Position numbers and translations under genes: made by a program. From IMG/VR virus record IMGVR_UViG_3300046007_006334, positions 1-28,920 of that record: a stretch of 28,920 nt of DNA. The stretch is one strand, 5' to 3'. This DNA comes from a virus. The notes beneath the pieces were generated by a model, which saw only the letters and a list, made by a program, of their open reading frames with translations, searched no databases and was not told the origin of the DNA. Shown here in pieces: positions 1-10,238 of this stretch. The stretch's first letter is position 1. The number at the start of each line of letters is the position of its first letter.

Positions 1-1
1 A

Positions 2-1669
2 AGTAGATATAGTGCAGGTGATATAATTGACATCGAAGTAAAAGAAGGTGTACTAATCCATTATAAAGAAGATGTCGGATTAGCCTATATTATCGATCAC
101 GACAATGTAATGCCGGATATTGAAGGTCTAACTCCTATACATGGCAATTACTTTGACATAGATTATGATTCAATCGAGGAAGACGGTATAGATATGTGGG
201 TTTCGGAACCCCCTTATAAGTCAACTCAGAGATGGATTAAAAGAGACTTCAATACCGATGTACCTCTTACTAGACTTGATGCAATGGACAACACTTTCAC
301 TGCAATAAGAAACATTGAGCATAGAAATATACGTGTTCAGTTCAACTATAACGGAGTGGGTAGATTACCAACAGAAGGTTCACACATTCACTTAGTATGT
401 TTGATATCAAGTGGTTCATATGGTATAGCTGAAGACGATATTAAGCTGAATGATGAAAATGTGTTAAATATTGATGTTCTACCCGGTTTTCAAAAACTCA
501 TGCGTCAAGGTACTGAAGAAGAGTCGGATGATGATATCAAAGAACATGCTCCGTTGTTTCACTCTTCTGCTTATAGAGCTGTAACAGCAGATGATTATAA
601 GGTCATTCTTAACAAGAACGCATTAGTAGATTCGACTCAGGTATGGGGAGGTGAAGAGACATTCCCACCTGTTTTAGGACATGTATGGTTCAGTTCAGTA
701 TCAAGCAAAATCCGTGAAGCTACGTTAAGGTATGCTAATGGGTCATGGACTAGAAACTACTCAGTTTCAAATCTAACGGACTTGTATGTTGAGTCCCTTG
801 ATATAGACAATATGATACTAGACCTTGAAGGGTTTAAAATTATTACAATTCAAACACACCATGAACAACCCAAATTCATGAGAGTGGATTTTGAGATAGA
901 TATTATCAACGAGTCGTTTATACTCGATGAGATTAAACAAAAGATGGCTACACGTTTATTTGAACTGTTCACAAATAAGTACGAAGTGTTTGATAGCGAG
1001 TTCTACGAGTCAAACATCATTAGAGAGCTTGATACTATATTAGGTGACACTAACGGTATCACATGTAAAACTTCTAGCCATATGATTCTTACTCACAAGG
1101 ATATGGTACCGATTGTATCATATGATGAGTATTGGGCTGTAGGTGAAGAGGATAGATACATCAACACTTGTGGATTATGTTTAAATGACGAATATGCAAG
1201 TGACTACGGTTCAGATATCAATCTATTCCTTGGGTTCCCATATGAACGTGTATTCAATACAACTACAGGTGAGCTAATAACTGATAATCTACCTCAAATA
1301 GATACCGACAATTTCTTACAGAATATAGGGTTAAATATCCCTATGTACAATAAGTTATATGTCAACTGGGATGGTGCTTTTAAACAGTATACAAGTGAAG
1401 ATAAGTTCATGACGTTCCCTATCATGTTCAATGAGAAAATCTCTGGTAGATATATGATTATCAACACTTCTAAGCGTAAGTACATTCAGATCAAACTATA
1501 TGTAGGTAGCAGACGAGGTAAAACATTTATTGATCGATATGACCTATCAGGTTTGTTAGACACTCATTTTGAAGAAGCTGCACAAAAGATAAATATAGTA
1601 TATAAAACACCTGATATCAGGTTCATTAAAAATACTATACCATTGTTAAATAAAGTAACATTTGTTTAA
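2..1669 (+). CDS. 6: Baseplate wedge protein gp6 (5' partial)
   Basis: The reading frame is open from the first base, so the gene begins outside the window; the visible part is about 555 codons. The segment APLFHSSAYRAVTADDYKVI is the signature of the T4 gp6 family, which forms the inner ring of the baseplate with gp7 and gp53 and changes shape on contraction. T4 gp6 is about 660 aa, so roughly 100 residues are probably missing. The C-terminal part is a mixed alpha/beta region with no membrane segment. gp7 follows 14 bases after the stop, which matches the T4 6-7 order and supports the call. Family identity is from sequence recognition; the role in the baseplate is from T4 knowledge. Confidence 0.88.
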   Translation, partial: SRYSAGDIIDIEVKEGVLIHYKEDVGLAYIIDHDNVMPDIEGLTPIHGNYFDIDYDSIEEDGIDMWVSEPPYKSTQRWIKRDFNTDVPLTRLDAMDNTFTAIRNIEHRNIRVQFNYNGVGRLPTEGSHIHLVCLISSGSYGIAEDDIKLNDENVLNIDVLPGFQKLMRQGTEEESDDDIKEHAPLFHSSAYRAVTADDYKVILNKNALVDSTQVWGGEETFPPVLGHVWFSSVSSKIREATLRYANGSWTRNYSVSNLTDLYVESLDIDNMILDLEGFKIITIQTHHEQPKFMRVDFEIDIINESFILDEIKQKMATRLFELFTNKYEVFDSEFYESNIIRELDTILGDTNGITCKTSSHMILTHKDMVPIVSYDEYWAVGEEDRYINTCGLCLNDEYASDYGSDINLFLGFPYERVFNTTTGELITDNLPQIDTDNFLQNIGLNIPMYNKLYVNWDGAFKQYTSEDKFMTFPIMFNEKISGRYMIINTSKRKYIQIKLYVGSRRGKTFIDRYDLSGLLDTHFEEAAQKINIVYKTPDIRFIKNTIPLLNKVTFV

Positions 1670-1683
1670 CACAAAGGCTTTAA

Positions 1684-4600
1684 ATGAGAAATAATGAAGA
1701 ACTGAAGCTCCTATTAGAATCTATTATTCCCGATAATATAAAGAGCAACCATGCTCTTTTTTATAAGATGTTCGAGATTTTCTTTGAGTACATTGCCGAT
1801 GCTTATATGTTAGGTGCTAACCCTAACCTATTGATAGAACCCAATGAAGATATGTGGGAATCTAAGTTTTCATCATTATATCATACCGACCTTAAAGAAA
1901 TCAAAAAAGAATTGATTAAAACATATCTTTATGATTACCATAAGTTTATCGAAGCTATGGAAAATGACCCGGAGATTTACGATTACTTCAAGGATGTTTA
2001 CAATAATACTGTAAATGAGCATCTTATTGATATCGATACGTTTGTAAGTAGAATAGATTCAGATGAGTTCTTGAGCCATAAAAAAGTGTCACAACAAAAA
2101 ACAATCCCTATTTTGTTCAATTACCTAATGGCTTTCTTTAAGAAGATGAATATACCCAACATTCATGGTGTCGACACATTTTTAGAGATGTATCAAGGTT
2201 CATCTATGAACCCTAAAAAGCCGTTCTCATACACTATCAATAGCTCGATCCCAAAACCAGTCTACGAGAAGGCTATACACAATAGAATACACCCGGTGGG
2301 GTTCAATAGTGAATTCAAATACGAATCAGCTTGGACTCTTCAAGACTTTGTTAACCTAAGAATATACAACGAAGACTGGAAAGTATATACTATTACAACT
2401 GAAAAGGAAAACGATTACTTTGATTATAAGATCAAAACTAAAAAGCTTCCTGAGTGTTCATTGACGTATAGAGGAGATGAGTTATTATCACAATTTGATG
2501 TTAACTATAAGAATACCTTAAGTTTATATGGTAAAAATATCACTGAAGCTACTGCTATAGGAGATGGGAAAAATCTTGTAAGAGTATCAGAGAACGAGTA
2601 CAAATTATTGATTGATACACCTACCATACACGATTCAGCATTCAATGGTGTCAAATTAGTTGAACCCGACATTAATGGGGGGTATAGTACATATGATGAA
2701 GAAGACTTCATTGAAGATAACAACCTATCTGCGCATGGAGGTATGATTGCCACTGACGGGTCTATCCTTATCGATGGACAAACCGTACCGGGTTACAAAG
2801 TTGTACAGAACGTCTTATTAGTAGAGAAGACAACCGATACAGGTACGTATTGGGAGGCGGATAATTCATTCGAAGTGGTAGATGGATTCGTATTTAAGAT
2901 ATCAGTAAAAGACCTGTACACTCAACAAGCTGCACGATTTGATGAAAGAAGTGACTTTATTAAAGTATACGATCACACTGAAGATGTAGAGATATTCAGC
3001 ACTGTAAACGCTCATTCATTTTTTATAACATTGTTAAACCTCACTGAACCTAACTATATTTTCTCAACAAATGACCGAGGTGGAGCTATTACTCACTCGT
3101 TGACAATATCTAAAGATAGATTGACAATTTACGAGAGAGGTGGTTATGTACTAGAAGCTTTCAAACAATTCACTACTAACCAACCTTACCACATAGTAGT
3201 ACAATGGGATTCCAATGGTAGAAGAATTTATGTGGATAATGAAGAACTATTCGTTACAAATAAAGCTAGATTTTATCCTGAAAAAATCTATTTTAAAACC
3301 ATTAAAAACGATTGGGATTTAGATTCAAGCTTAAATGTAACTTTCTCTTATAAAGAGTATTCTGTTACGTATAACAGAGCTTATGAGTACGATAAGAGTA
3401 TAACAGTCCCTTATAAAGTATCGTTCGTTAAATCGGGTAATATTCTAAACGGTACTACTCAGGTAAAAACGGATTACGTTTTATTGGAAAGCCTTTCAGA
3501 GTACAATGACATATATGACCTAAGAAAAAAATTAGCGGATAATAGAGACTTGATTACCCAGCAAAAAGCGGAGATACTAAGACAGTTTGCTATAAACGCT
3601 CAGTCAATGACAGCAGTTCAAAGTCAAATGGAACTCAACAGAATAAATGAAATGTTTAGCTCATTTGACGAACTATCGTCTAATAATGATAAGTTCAGTG
3701 TGACGTTTATAGACGAAGATGTGCTATTCTCAGATATAACAGTAGAGAAAGATGAATTTAAGATTAAGTCGTTTTTCGACAACATCCTGGATATCAATAA
3801 TGCTGTATTCAATGAGTACTCTATCACACCTGATGATAGCACATTCTTATACAGACCTGAAATAAACCAGATCATTATAGGTAATACATTGTTCCATTAC
3901 ACCCAAGGGCTTTGTAGAGTGAATTATATCATCGATAACTATGACATTTATTCACGTCCATTAACAGTCAATGAGATTGATAAACTTTATACAAACCATG
4001 ACCTTTACCTTTCATCGGGGGATCTACCTGACGATATAGAACTTAGATGGAACTTAGATAATGCTATTTGGGATAGTTATCACTCAGAAATGGACTTCCA
4101 CAAACCTAAACTATGGGATATAAGTAACACCTATAGTATAGGGATGGAGAACTTGTTAATCAAGTGGTATATCGCCAGTAACTATAAAGGAGCTACATTC
4201 GATTGTTCTATAGATAAGTATATAGATCATCCTAAAGCACTTATAGACTGGACTATCATGTACAATCCTGAGACGGTTGAATGGACCAATGTAGAGAATG
4301 TTACAGAGACAATAGATGCTGATAACAATCTATTCATCGTAGCCGAACTTAAAGACGGTACACGTCTTGAATACGTTAAGAACAAGTACCTTAAACATGT
4401 TAAACGATACATAAGTGATAGAGACGGGAATGTTTACGATTTAGACATACCTTTAACTAGAAAAGCTATTTTAGAGACTGAATCTGATTACAGAGCTTAT
4501 GGTTTAAAAGAAGTCAAGTACATTCCTATTACAGATTTTAACACATTCGCAGTTAAAACAATAGTAAGGATGCCCGAATTTGAAGGTGTTACCGATTATA

Positions 4601-7485
4601 ATAATAAGTTAAATGCTGTTAAAATAGATGTGGCAAGACCTCTAGTACAAATGAAAGGTGTTTATATAATGCAGGATCCCGCATTAGTGTCTAATCCAGA
4701 GACATTAGAGATCGTTGTAAAAGGTATAAGCTCATATGAGTATCAAAAGAATCAATTAGAGGATTTTGAAGGTAGAACTGTTTATGACAGTTACATAAGC
4801 CTAGAATTCTTAAGCAATTATGATGATCCTTATATCAAGACATTTAGATGGGACGAGAGTGAGAGTTCTTTAACATTCGAAGAAGCATTGGCTACAATCG
4901 ATACAGAGGATAACTACATAATATTGACTAATGAATATGTGTTCATAATATTAGATGACGGATTTAAACAAATTCTAACAGATGTAGAAATTCAAGACCT
5001 TAGAAGTGATACTATATTATTGAACGAGAATGGTGTAGAAGTGTTCTATGATGAAGACATCATTAAGCAGTATCCTTCAACGTCATTTATGGACTACTCT
5101 TACAAGATCAGAATTGAGGCTTTAGGTTCCGACGATTCTGAATATGTAGTTGAAATTGAGCTAGGTGACGAATATATGCCAGATGCCAAGTATCAGGAAG
5201 AGATCGTACCTAAATTATGTACAAGAGTTACAGACGGTAAAATCTACTTAAACATGGATACAAGAGCTACAATAGCAAATTGGCCGCTTGTTCGACATTA
5301 CGACTATGTATACACTATGGATGAAGAGTACGAAATGTTGCTCGAAGGTAATGGTATCGGTGGTGTGTTAGAGAGCCTAGTTAAATTAGGATTCTTGATA
5401 TCAGATATCAGTAAGACGGTTGACCTTACTATGTGGAAAATAACAACATCTGATAATAGCAGAAAAATTGATGTAATAAACAACAAGTTTACAGACTTTG
5501 ACGGTGCTTTCATCGCAATGGACGCATCGAAAATGTATGTAGGTATACCCGATGATCCTCAAAATGAAGCTATACTTAACAGATACCCGGTAAGTGTAAA
5601 AGATCAACTTAATTACTATTATATGAGTCCTATCAATGAGAGAATTTATATTGATGAAGATGAGTTCCCTGAAATTAAGACATTATGGCAACTGGATTCA
5701 TCGGGTAACATTCTCAAAGACTCAAACGGTAAGCCTATTCCAGTACTAACAAGTGCAGGTCAGATCAAACGTTTTTATGACGTTCCGAAGTACACACGAC
5801 ATGAAGTACTAATACAAGAAATTACCGTACCGACTGCACCTACGTTTGTTGGATACGTTAATAATATGTCGGTATCTCAGTTACAGCATGAAATGAGTGT
5901 AGAGAACAATTACATATTAGATGAGCCGGTATTTGAAGTAGAGATCACCGATTTTGTATCTGTTATCGAACCTGGATACTGGATTAATTCAGATGGGTTT
6001 AAGGTAGATGTTGTACCATCTAAAGAGTTTGTGTATTACTATGACGGCATTTACAAAGTACCAGCTAACTTGGATATGTCATTGAGAGATAGTAACACAT
6101 TGTATATTTGGGTAGGTGGTTATAGAGAGACTATCACAAAGGCTACAAACGGGGATATGTACTACATCTCAACAGGTAGCGGGGCAACTGTTTATGTGAC
6201 AGCTGTTGATCTAGTTGATATATTCTATTACGTGCCTAAAGTATCAGGTGGTTCAATACCTGTACCTTATAACCCGGCACAAGTTACAAGTAGCACAGTA
6301 TGGTACTTAGAAGCTGGAGGTAACAGAATATGGAGAGAGAACGCTATATTAGAAGATAGAATGTTCTATTATGATAACGGCACTGAAACTCCTTTAAGTG
6401 ATATTCAATTACCACAGGTATATACTATGGGTGGTATAGGTATAAAAGATATGCAAACTCGTTATTTGGTGAACACTCCATCGAAGGACAATTGGTTCTA
6501 TTTCAGTAGTAATCTATGGAATCATGTTACGGGTGAACATTATAGAATATATCTTACACCTTATGAAGTAAACTTAGTTCAACCTGACGGTAAAGCGACA
6601 TTGAGTATCAGCGACGAAGCTGGGAATATAACAGAAAGAGTGGTTCAATGTTATGTTCCCAAAAATTACGTAGACTCATACAACTCTATAGTAACAATCA
6701 AGGAAACTGAATATAAACTTATAGAGAAGCAGTATGATGGACAAGAGTTTATCACAATCACTACTCAGGTGTCGGTTGCTCAAGAAGAGTACATCAAAGT
6801 ACCTGAAACTATAAAATATGAGGTATTATCACGTACTACTAATGCTCATTTCATAGATGAAAATGGTATAGCTGTATCACTTATCAATAGATTAGATGAA
6901 ACATATTTCGATCCTACATCGAATAAGTACTATGTCAATATACCTTATATTCGACACAAAAGAATATATGCCGATGAAAATAATCAGTGGGTATATTATT
7001 ACTTTGAAGGTACAGATAAAAGATATATTGATAAATGGAACTTTGAATGGTACTCTAAGAGTTTCTTAAGTAATGCTACTAAGTTCATTGATATTCCTTA
7101 TAAAGAAGAAAAACAAACGTTCGAAGAAGTTAGACAATTAAGATTCTTTGTTAACTCATTAGGTACCACTAAATGGTTGGACAAATCGGGTTATGAGTTC
7201 TTATCTGCTAAAGAAGGTAGATATATGTATATGACAGGAGATGGTAGACTATATCCTACATCATATGACAACTTGGGTAGATATTATAGAGACGAAGGTG
7301 ACAATACAATATATATTGAGAAATTCAACGAGTACATGCTCAATAATAATGTATGGTGGCATATTGAGTACGAAGGTGATAATACGTATGTTTCAAGAGA
7401 AGGTATGTTCAATTATAGACAGAATGAAATTGCGGCACTAGATTGTACTAGAACGTCAAATACGTTGTTCCATTCTGCTTTATGA
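1684..7485 (+). CDS. 7: Giant baseplate wedge protein gp7
   Basis: A 1933-aa protein directly after gp6, started by ATG behind AAAGG at a spacing of 6. Position and the N-terminal helical region (IPILFNYLMAFFKKMNIPNI, about 140-160; HPVGFNSEFKYESAWTL, about 200-216) fit T4 gp7, which links the baseplate centre to its periphery. T4 gp7 is about 1030 aa, so this one is nearly twice as long. The extra length includes a LamG/concanavalin-like beta region (about 390-520; YHIVVQWDSNGRRIYVDNEE) and a predicted coiled coil (about 609-666). A typical LamG closing motif (YSRPLTVNEIDKLY, about 753-766) follows, so the lectin-like fold seems interrupted by the coiled coil. The C-terminal third is tyrosine- and tryptophan-rich beta sequence. 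A single open frame without frameshift. Family call is firm from context, moderate from sequence. Confidence 0.78.
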   Translation: MRNNEELKLLLESIIPDNIKSNHALFYKMFEIFFEYIADAYMLGANPNLLIEPNEDMWESKFSSLYHTDLKEIKKELIKTYLYDYHKFIEAMENDPEIYDYFKDVYNNTVNEHLIDIDTFVSRIDSDEFLSHKKVSQQKTIPILFNYLMAFFKKMNIPNIHGVDTFLEMYQGSSMNPKKPFSYTINSSIPKPVYEKAIHNRIHPVGFNSEFKYESAWTLQDFVNLRIYNEDWKVYTITTEKENDYFDYKIKTKKLPECSLTYRGDELLSQFDVNYKNTLSLYGKNITEATAIGDGKNLVRVSENEYKLLIDTPTIHDSAFNGVKLVEPDINGGYSTYDEEDFIEDNNLSAHGGMIATDGSILIDGQTVPGYKVVQNVLLVEKTTDTGTYWEADNSFEVVDGFVFKISVKDLYTQQAARFDERSDFIKVYDHTEDVEIFSTVNAHSFFITLLNLTEPNYIFSTNDRGGAITHSLTISKDRLTIYERGGYVLEAFKQFTTNQPYHIVVQWDSNGRRIYVDNEELFVTNKARFYPEKIYFKTIKNDWDLDSSLNVTFSYKEYSVTYNRAYEYDKSITVPYKVSFVKSGNILNGTTQVKTDYVLLESLSEYNDIYDLRKKLADNRDLITQQKAEILRQFAINAQSMTAVQSQMELNRINEMFSSFDELSSNNDKFSVTFIDEDVLFSDITVEKDEFKIKSFFDNILDINNAVFNEYSITPDDSTFLYRPEINQIIIGNTLFHYTQGLCRVNYIIDNYDIYSRPLTVNEIDKLYTNHDLYLSSGDLPDDIELRWNLDNAIWDSYHSEMDFHKPKLWDISNTYSIGMENLLIKWYIASNYKGATFDCSIDKYIDHPKALIDWTIMYNPETVEWTNVENVTETIDADNNLFIVAELKDGTRLEYVKNKYLKHVKRYISDRDGNVYDLDIPLTRKAILETESDYRAYGLKEVKYIPITDFNTFAVKTIVRMPEFEGVTDYNNKLNAVKIDVARPLVQMKGVYIMQDPALVSNPETLEIVVKGISSYEYQKNQLEDFEGRTVYDSYISLEFLSNYDDPYIKTFRWDESESSLTFEEALATIDTEDNYIILTNEYVFIILDDGFKQILTDVEIQDLRSDTILLNENGVEVFYDEDIIKQYPSTSFMDYSYKIRIEALGSDDSEYVVEIELGDEYMPDAKYQEEIVPKLCTRVTDGKIYLNMDTRATIANWPLVRHYDYVYTMDEEYEMLLEGNGIGGVLESLVKLGFLISDISKTVDLTMWKITTSDNSRKIDVINNKFTDFDGAFIAMDASKMYVGIPDDPQNEAILNRYPVSVKDQLNYYYMSPINERIYIDEDEFPEIKTLWQLDSSGNILKDSNGKPIPVLTSAGQIKRFYDVPKYTRHEVLIQEITVPTAPTFVGYVNNMSVSQLQHEMSVENNYILDEPVFEVEITDFVSVIEPGYWINSDGFKVDVVPSKEFVYYYDGIYKVPANLDMSLRDSNTLYIWVGGYRETITKATNGDMYYISTGSGATVYVTAVDLVDIFYYVPKVSGGSIPVPYNPAQVTSSTVWYLEAGGNRIWRENAILEDRMFYYDNGTETPLSDIQLPQVYTMGGIGIKDMQTRYLVNTPSKDNWFYFSSNLWNHVTGEHYRIYLTPYEVNLVQPDGKATLSISDEAGNITERVVQCYVPKNYVDSYNSIVTIKETEYKLIEKQYDGQEFITITTQVSVAQEEYIKVPETIKYEVLSRTTNAHFIDENGIAVSLINRLDETYFDPTSNKYYVNIPYIRHKRIYADENNQWVYYYFEGTDKRYIDKWNFEWYSKSFLSNATKFIDIPYKEEKQTFEEVRQLRFFVNSLGTTKWLDKSGYEFLSAKEGRYMYMTGDGRLYPTSYDNLGRYYRDEGDNTIYIEKFNEYMLNNNVWWHIEYEGDNTYVSREGMFNYRQNEIAALDCTRTSNTLFHSAL

Positions 7486-7491
7486 TAAATA
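7484..7491 (+). promoter_or_regulatory. Possible late promoter (GATAAATA)
   Basis: The octamer GATAAATA differs from the T4 late consensus TATAAATA only at position 1. It overlaps the gp7 stop codon and lies 27 bases before the next ATG. Expected transcription start is near 7497, ahead of the AAGAAAGG ribosome site. Could be chance in AT-rich DNA. Confidence 0.4.
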
Positions 7492-7518
7492 GTCTAAATA
7501 TAAGAAAGGTTTAAAAAT

Positions 7519-8142
7519 ATGATAGACACTATAGATTTTAAACTAAGAGGTGAATTTACACTTGAAGCTATCAAAGACGGCAAAATCGTCGATAGCTTTG
7601 AAGATAAAAACCTAGTAGTTGATGGGGCTAGAGCCGTTTTAGCATCTTTGTTATCTGGTATCAATAGACCTGTACCTATCAACAAACTTTCCCTCGGTAC
7701 TATGGGACACAATGAAGCTTTTGATAAGTTTGTTCCTAAGATCGTAGGTGGAGAATATCAAGTAGGACCTAACACAGTAAAATTTGATACAACAAGACCT
7801 ATGCTTTTCTGTCAAGAATACGAAATGGATACGCTCGATCTTAACTTCATTACTCTAGGTAACGAAGATGTCCAGCAAGTAGTATCTCTCAATGCTTCTT
7901 ACGGTTCAAGTGACATAGAAACTAACAGCTCTAAAGTAGAGGTGACATGTACATGTAACTCTATTGTTTATAAATTCGAGATTGAACAAGGTGTGGGTCA
8001 CGGTGCAGGTACAAGTTCAGTAATGGCGTACACTGAAGCTGGTCTTTTTGCTGATGATATTCTATTTGCTATAAAAACATTCCCGGCAAAAGTAAAAGAT
8101 AGTGCTACAAAATTCATAATCACATGGAAAATATTCACATAA
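7519..8142 (+). CDS. Baseplate/fibre-associated structural protein
   Basis: A 207-aa protein between gp7 and a fibre gene, where T4 has gp8. I see no gp8 similarity. The pattern is instead that of a phage structural family with an N-terminal DGKIVDSFEDKNLVVDGARA segment (about 19-38), a middle LSLGTMGHN segment (about 57-65) and a C-terminal EAGLFADDILFAIKTFPAKV segment (173-192) ending in TWKIF. Such proteins are usually near fibre genes and are thought to attach fibres or form a small baseplate part. ATG follows AAAGG at a spacing of 9, and the fibre gene starts 11 bases after the stop. Function is inferred from position and family pattern only. Confidence 0.5.
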   Translation: MIDTIDFKLRGEFTLEAIKDGKIVDSFEDKNLVVDGARAVLASLLSGINRPVPINKLSLGTMGHNEAFDKFVPKIVGGEYQVGPNTVKFDTTRPMLFCQEYEMDTLDLNFITLGNEDVQQVVSLNASYGSSDIETNSSKVEVTCTCNSIVYKFEIEQGVGHGAGTSSVMAYTEAGLFADDILFAIKTFPAKVKDSATKFIITWKIFT

Positions 8143-8153
8143 AGGAACATTAA

Positions 8154-10238
8154 ATGGCTAAATTATTTGTAAACAGTATCGAAGGTTTAACAACTGAAAC
8201 TGATTTTGACATATATTTTGCACCTAAGAACGGTCAAAGAGCAAACGAACTCAATATAGGTAGACCAAGCAAACGTCTCAAAAAAGAACTTAACATTGTT
8301 CAGGACATGCTATCAGTTCTCGTTAATAGACCTATAAGAGCATATGATGTGGATACAGTGTATCAATATGGTGAGCTTGTACAAGTAACAGATCAAGCAG
8401 GTGACGCTGAGTACATCGAGTTTTGGCAGTCACAAATTGATAACAACTTAGCGGTACACCCTCACTTTGATGAAAATGCTAATGGTGTTTACTGGAAGCA
8501 GTATGAACCGTTCGGTACATACCCAGCAGAACAATTAGGTGCTGACTATAAAAACGACGTTAAGTTCGGTTTCAATATGCACAACTCAGGTTACTTCATT
8601 GTAGGTGAAAGAAGAGGACGTAATATTTCTATCGACCGAGATGAAATCTCAGCTAGAATATTCAACCTTAACACTAATGAGGTTCATTCATCACTATTGA
8701 GAATTCAACCTAACGGTGGTATGCTTACTATTCATGGTAACCTTTGGGAAGTGACATCTGAAAGACATAGAGTATCTACATTTACAGACGATGGAAGATT
8801 TATCTTAGGTAATAAAGAGACTGTTAACAATGATGTCGATCCGCATCCATTTGACAAATGTTACAAGTTTGAGTGCTGGGGTGACGCTCTAATCACTCAG
8901 GAAGCTAGATTCGGGGGTTGGGTTTCTTTCGATAAAGGTTTCTCTAAAGTTCCTTCTATTACTGTACAAGATGGTGTTGACACGTCACTCTCAGATAGAT
9001 TGGTAATTGAACCCAATGAAACTACAGGAAATGTCGAGCTTAACTCGTTACAGCCTCTTTTGGATAAAGGTTCTACTATGTTTGTTCAAAATCACCCGTC
9101 TCAGACAGGAGATTTAATCATTAACTCAGGACCTAATACAGTTCATATTACAAATGAAGGTAGAATGGGTATCAAAAAACTTGCACCTGAGTTCGCTTTA
9201 GATGTTAATGGGCAAGTAGCGTCTAACTCAGGATCGGCATCTGCTGTTAAAGTCATTAATCAAACAAGTTCATTAGTCATTAATACATGTACTAATAGAG
9301 CGTTCTATATCAACGCATATGCAGGAGAAGATCCTGAGTGTCTTCACATTCAAAATGCAGGTGGGGATACATATTTCAACTGTACCGATAATATCGTACA
9401 CATTACATCAACCGGACGTGTAGGTATAGGTGTAGAGAATCCTACGTGTGCTCTTGACGTTATGGGTAACGCAGTATTCAATGGTACTACATCTGCTCTT
9501 TCAGGTACATTCTTAAACGCTACTAAAAAGTTACGGTTTGAAACAGTTGCAGGTTCAGACGACTATAGAATCTTTACTGCGGCAAATGATGGTGGTACGT
9601 CGACGCTGTATCTACAAGACAACCTTTTCTCTGATGTTGTCATCAATGGTAAAGACTCTGCGTGTATTGCGGCACGTAAAACTATTCACTTCACCGAAGA
9701 TGGTAATGCCGGTATAGGTACTGCAAACCCGGCTAAGAAATTAGTAGTAGCAGGTGACTCAGAATTTAGAGATCACATGTATGTATCTCACCCAGCAGGT
9801 GCAGGTGGTACAGCAATCGAGACTAACGGTAGAATTAGAGCCGTATATTTTGATGGGTTGGCTGCGGGTGTTTATCATGCGGACATCGCGGAAAGATATG
9901 AATCTGATATCGTTTATGAAATGGGTACAATTCTTTCAATCGGCGGAGACAAAGAAGTTACATTAGCTCAAGCTAATATGCCTTTAGCAGGTATTGTTTC
10001 TGTTAATCCTGGATTCAAAATGAATGACAGCGAAGAAAACTATAGAGATGATATGCCATTTATAGCTTTAAAAGGACGAGTTCCTTGTAAAGTATCAGGA
10101 CATGTGAAGAAAGGTCAATACGTTGTAGTTGACAAAGATGGTATGGGTAAAGGGGTTGATACACCAACTAACCCACTCATAATCGTGGGTGTAGCACTTT
10201 CAGATAGTGAAGGTGAATACGTAGAGGTTAAAGTTTAA
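8154..10238 (+). CDS. Tail fibre protein with GIGT-type repeats
   Basis: A 694-aa virion fibre started by ATG behind AAAGGA. The N-terminus (1-140) is a unique, probably baseplate-attaching region. Three repeats of a fibre-shaft pattern follow at about 335, 421 and 516: GRMGIKKLAPEFALDVNG, GRVGIGVENPTCALDVMG and GNAGIGTANPAKKLVVAG, spaced 86-95 aa. Such G-x-x-GIG-x-x-x-P motifs are common in phage fibre and neck-appendage proteins. The C-terminal 120 aa (from HADIAERYESD, about 574) resemble the beta-sandwich domain that caps many cyanophage and T4-like fibre proteins and is related to the self-cleaving Peptidase_G2 domain (GIVSVNPGFKMNDS aligns with its GVVSGNPS region). The Ser expected at the cleavage site in Peptidase_G2 (SADYAE) is His here, so self-cleavage is doubtful. 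Likely receptor contact or trimer cap. Confidence 0.75.
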   Translation: MAKLFVNSIEGLTTETDFDIYFAPKNGQRANELNIGRPSKRLKKELNIVQDMLSVLVNRPIRAYDVDTVYQYGELVQVTDQAGDAEYIEFWQSQIDNNLAVHPHFDENANGVYWKQYEPFGTYPAEQLGADYKNDVKFGFNMHNSGYFIVGERRGRNISIDRDEISARIFNLNTNEVHSSLLRIQPNGGMLTIHGNLWEVTSERHRVSTFTDDGRFILGNKETVNNDVDPHPFDKCYKFECWGDALITQEARFGGWVSFDKGFSKVPSITVQDGVDTSLSDRLVIEPNETTGNVELNSLQPLLDKGSTMFVQNHPSQTGDLIINSGPNTVHITNEGRMGIKKLAPEFALDVNGQVASNSGSASAVKVINQTSSLVINTCTNRAFYINAYAGEDPECLHIQNAGGDTYFNCTDNIVHITSTGRVGIGVENPTCALDVMGNAVFNGTTSALSGTFLNATKKLRFETVAGSDDYRIFTAANDGGTSTLYLQDNLFSDVVINGKDSACIAARKTIHFTEDGNAGIGTANPAKKLVVAGDSEFRDHMYVSHPAGAGGTAIETNGRIRAVYFDGLAAGVYHADIAERYESDIVYEMGTILSIGGDKEVTLAQANMPLAGIVSVNPGFKMNDSEENYRDDMPFIALKGRVPCKVSGHVKKGQYVVVDKDGMGKGVDTPTNPLIIVGVALSDSEGEYVEVKV

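Noticed and set aside
5304-5607. Open frames on the - strand inside gp7
   Set aside because: No ribosome sites or promoters; they are antisense shadows of gp7.
7519-8142. gp8 baseplate wedge
   Set aside because: Position fits, but length (207 against 334 aa) and sequence do not.
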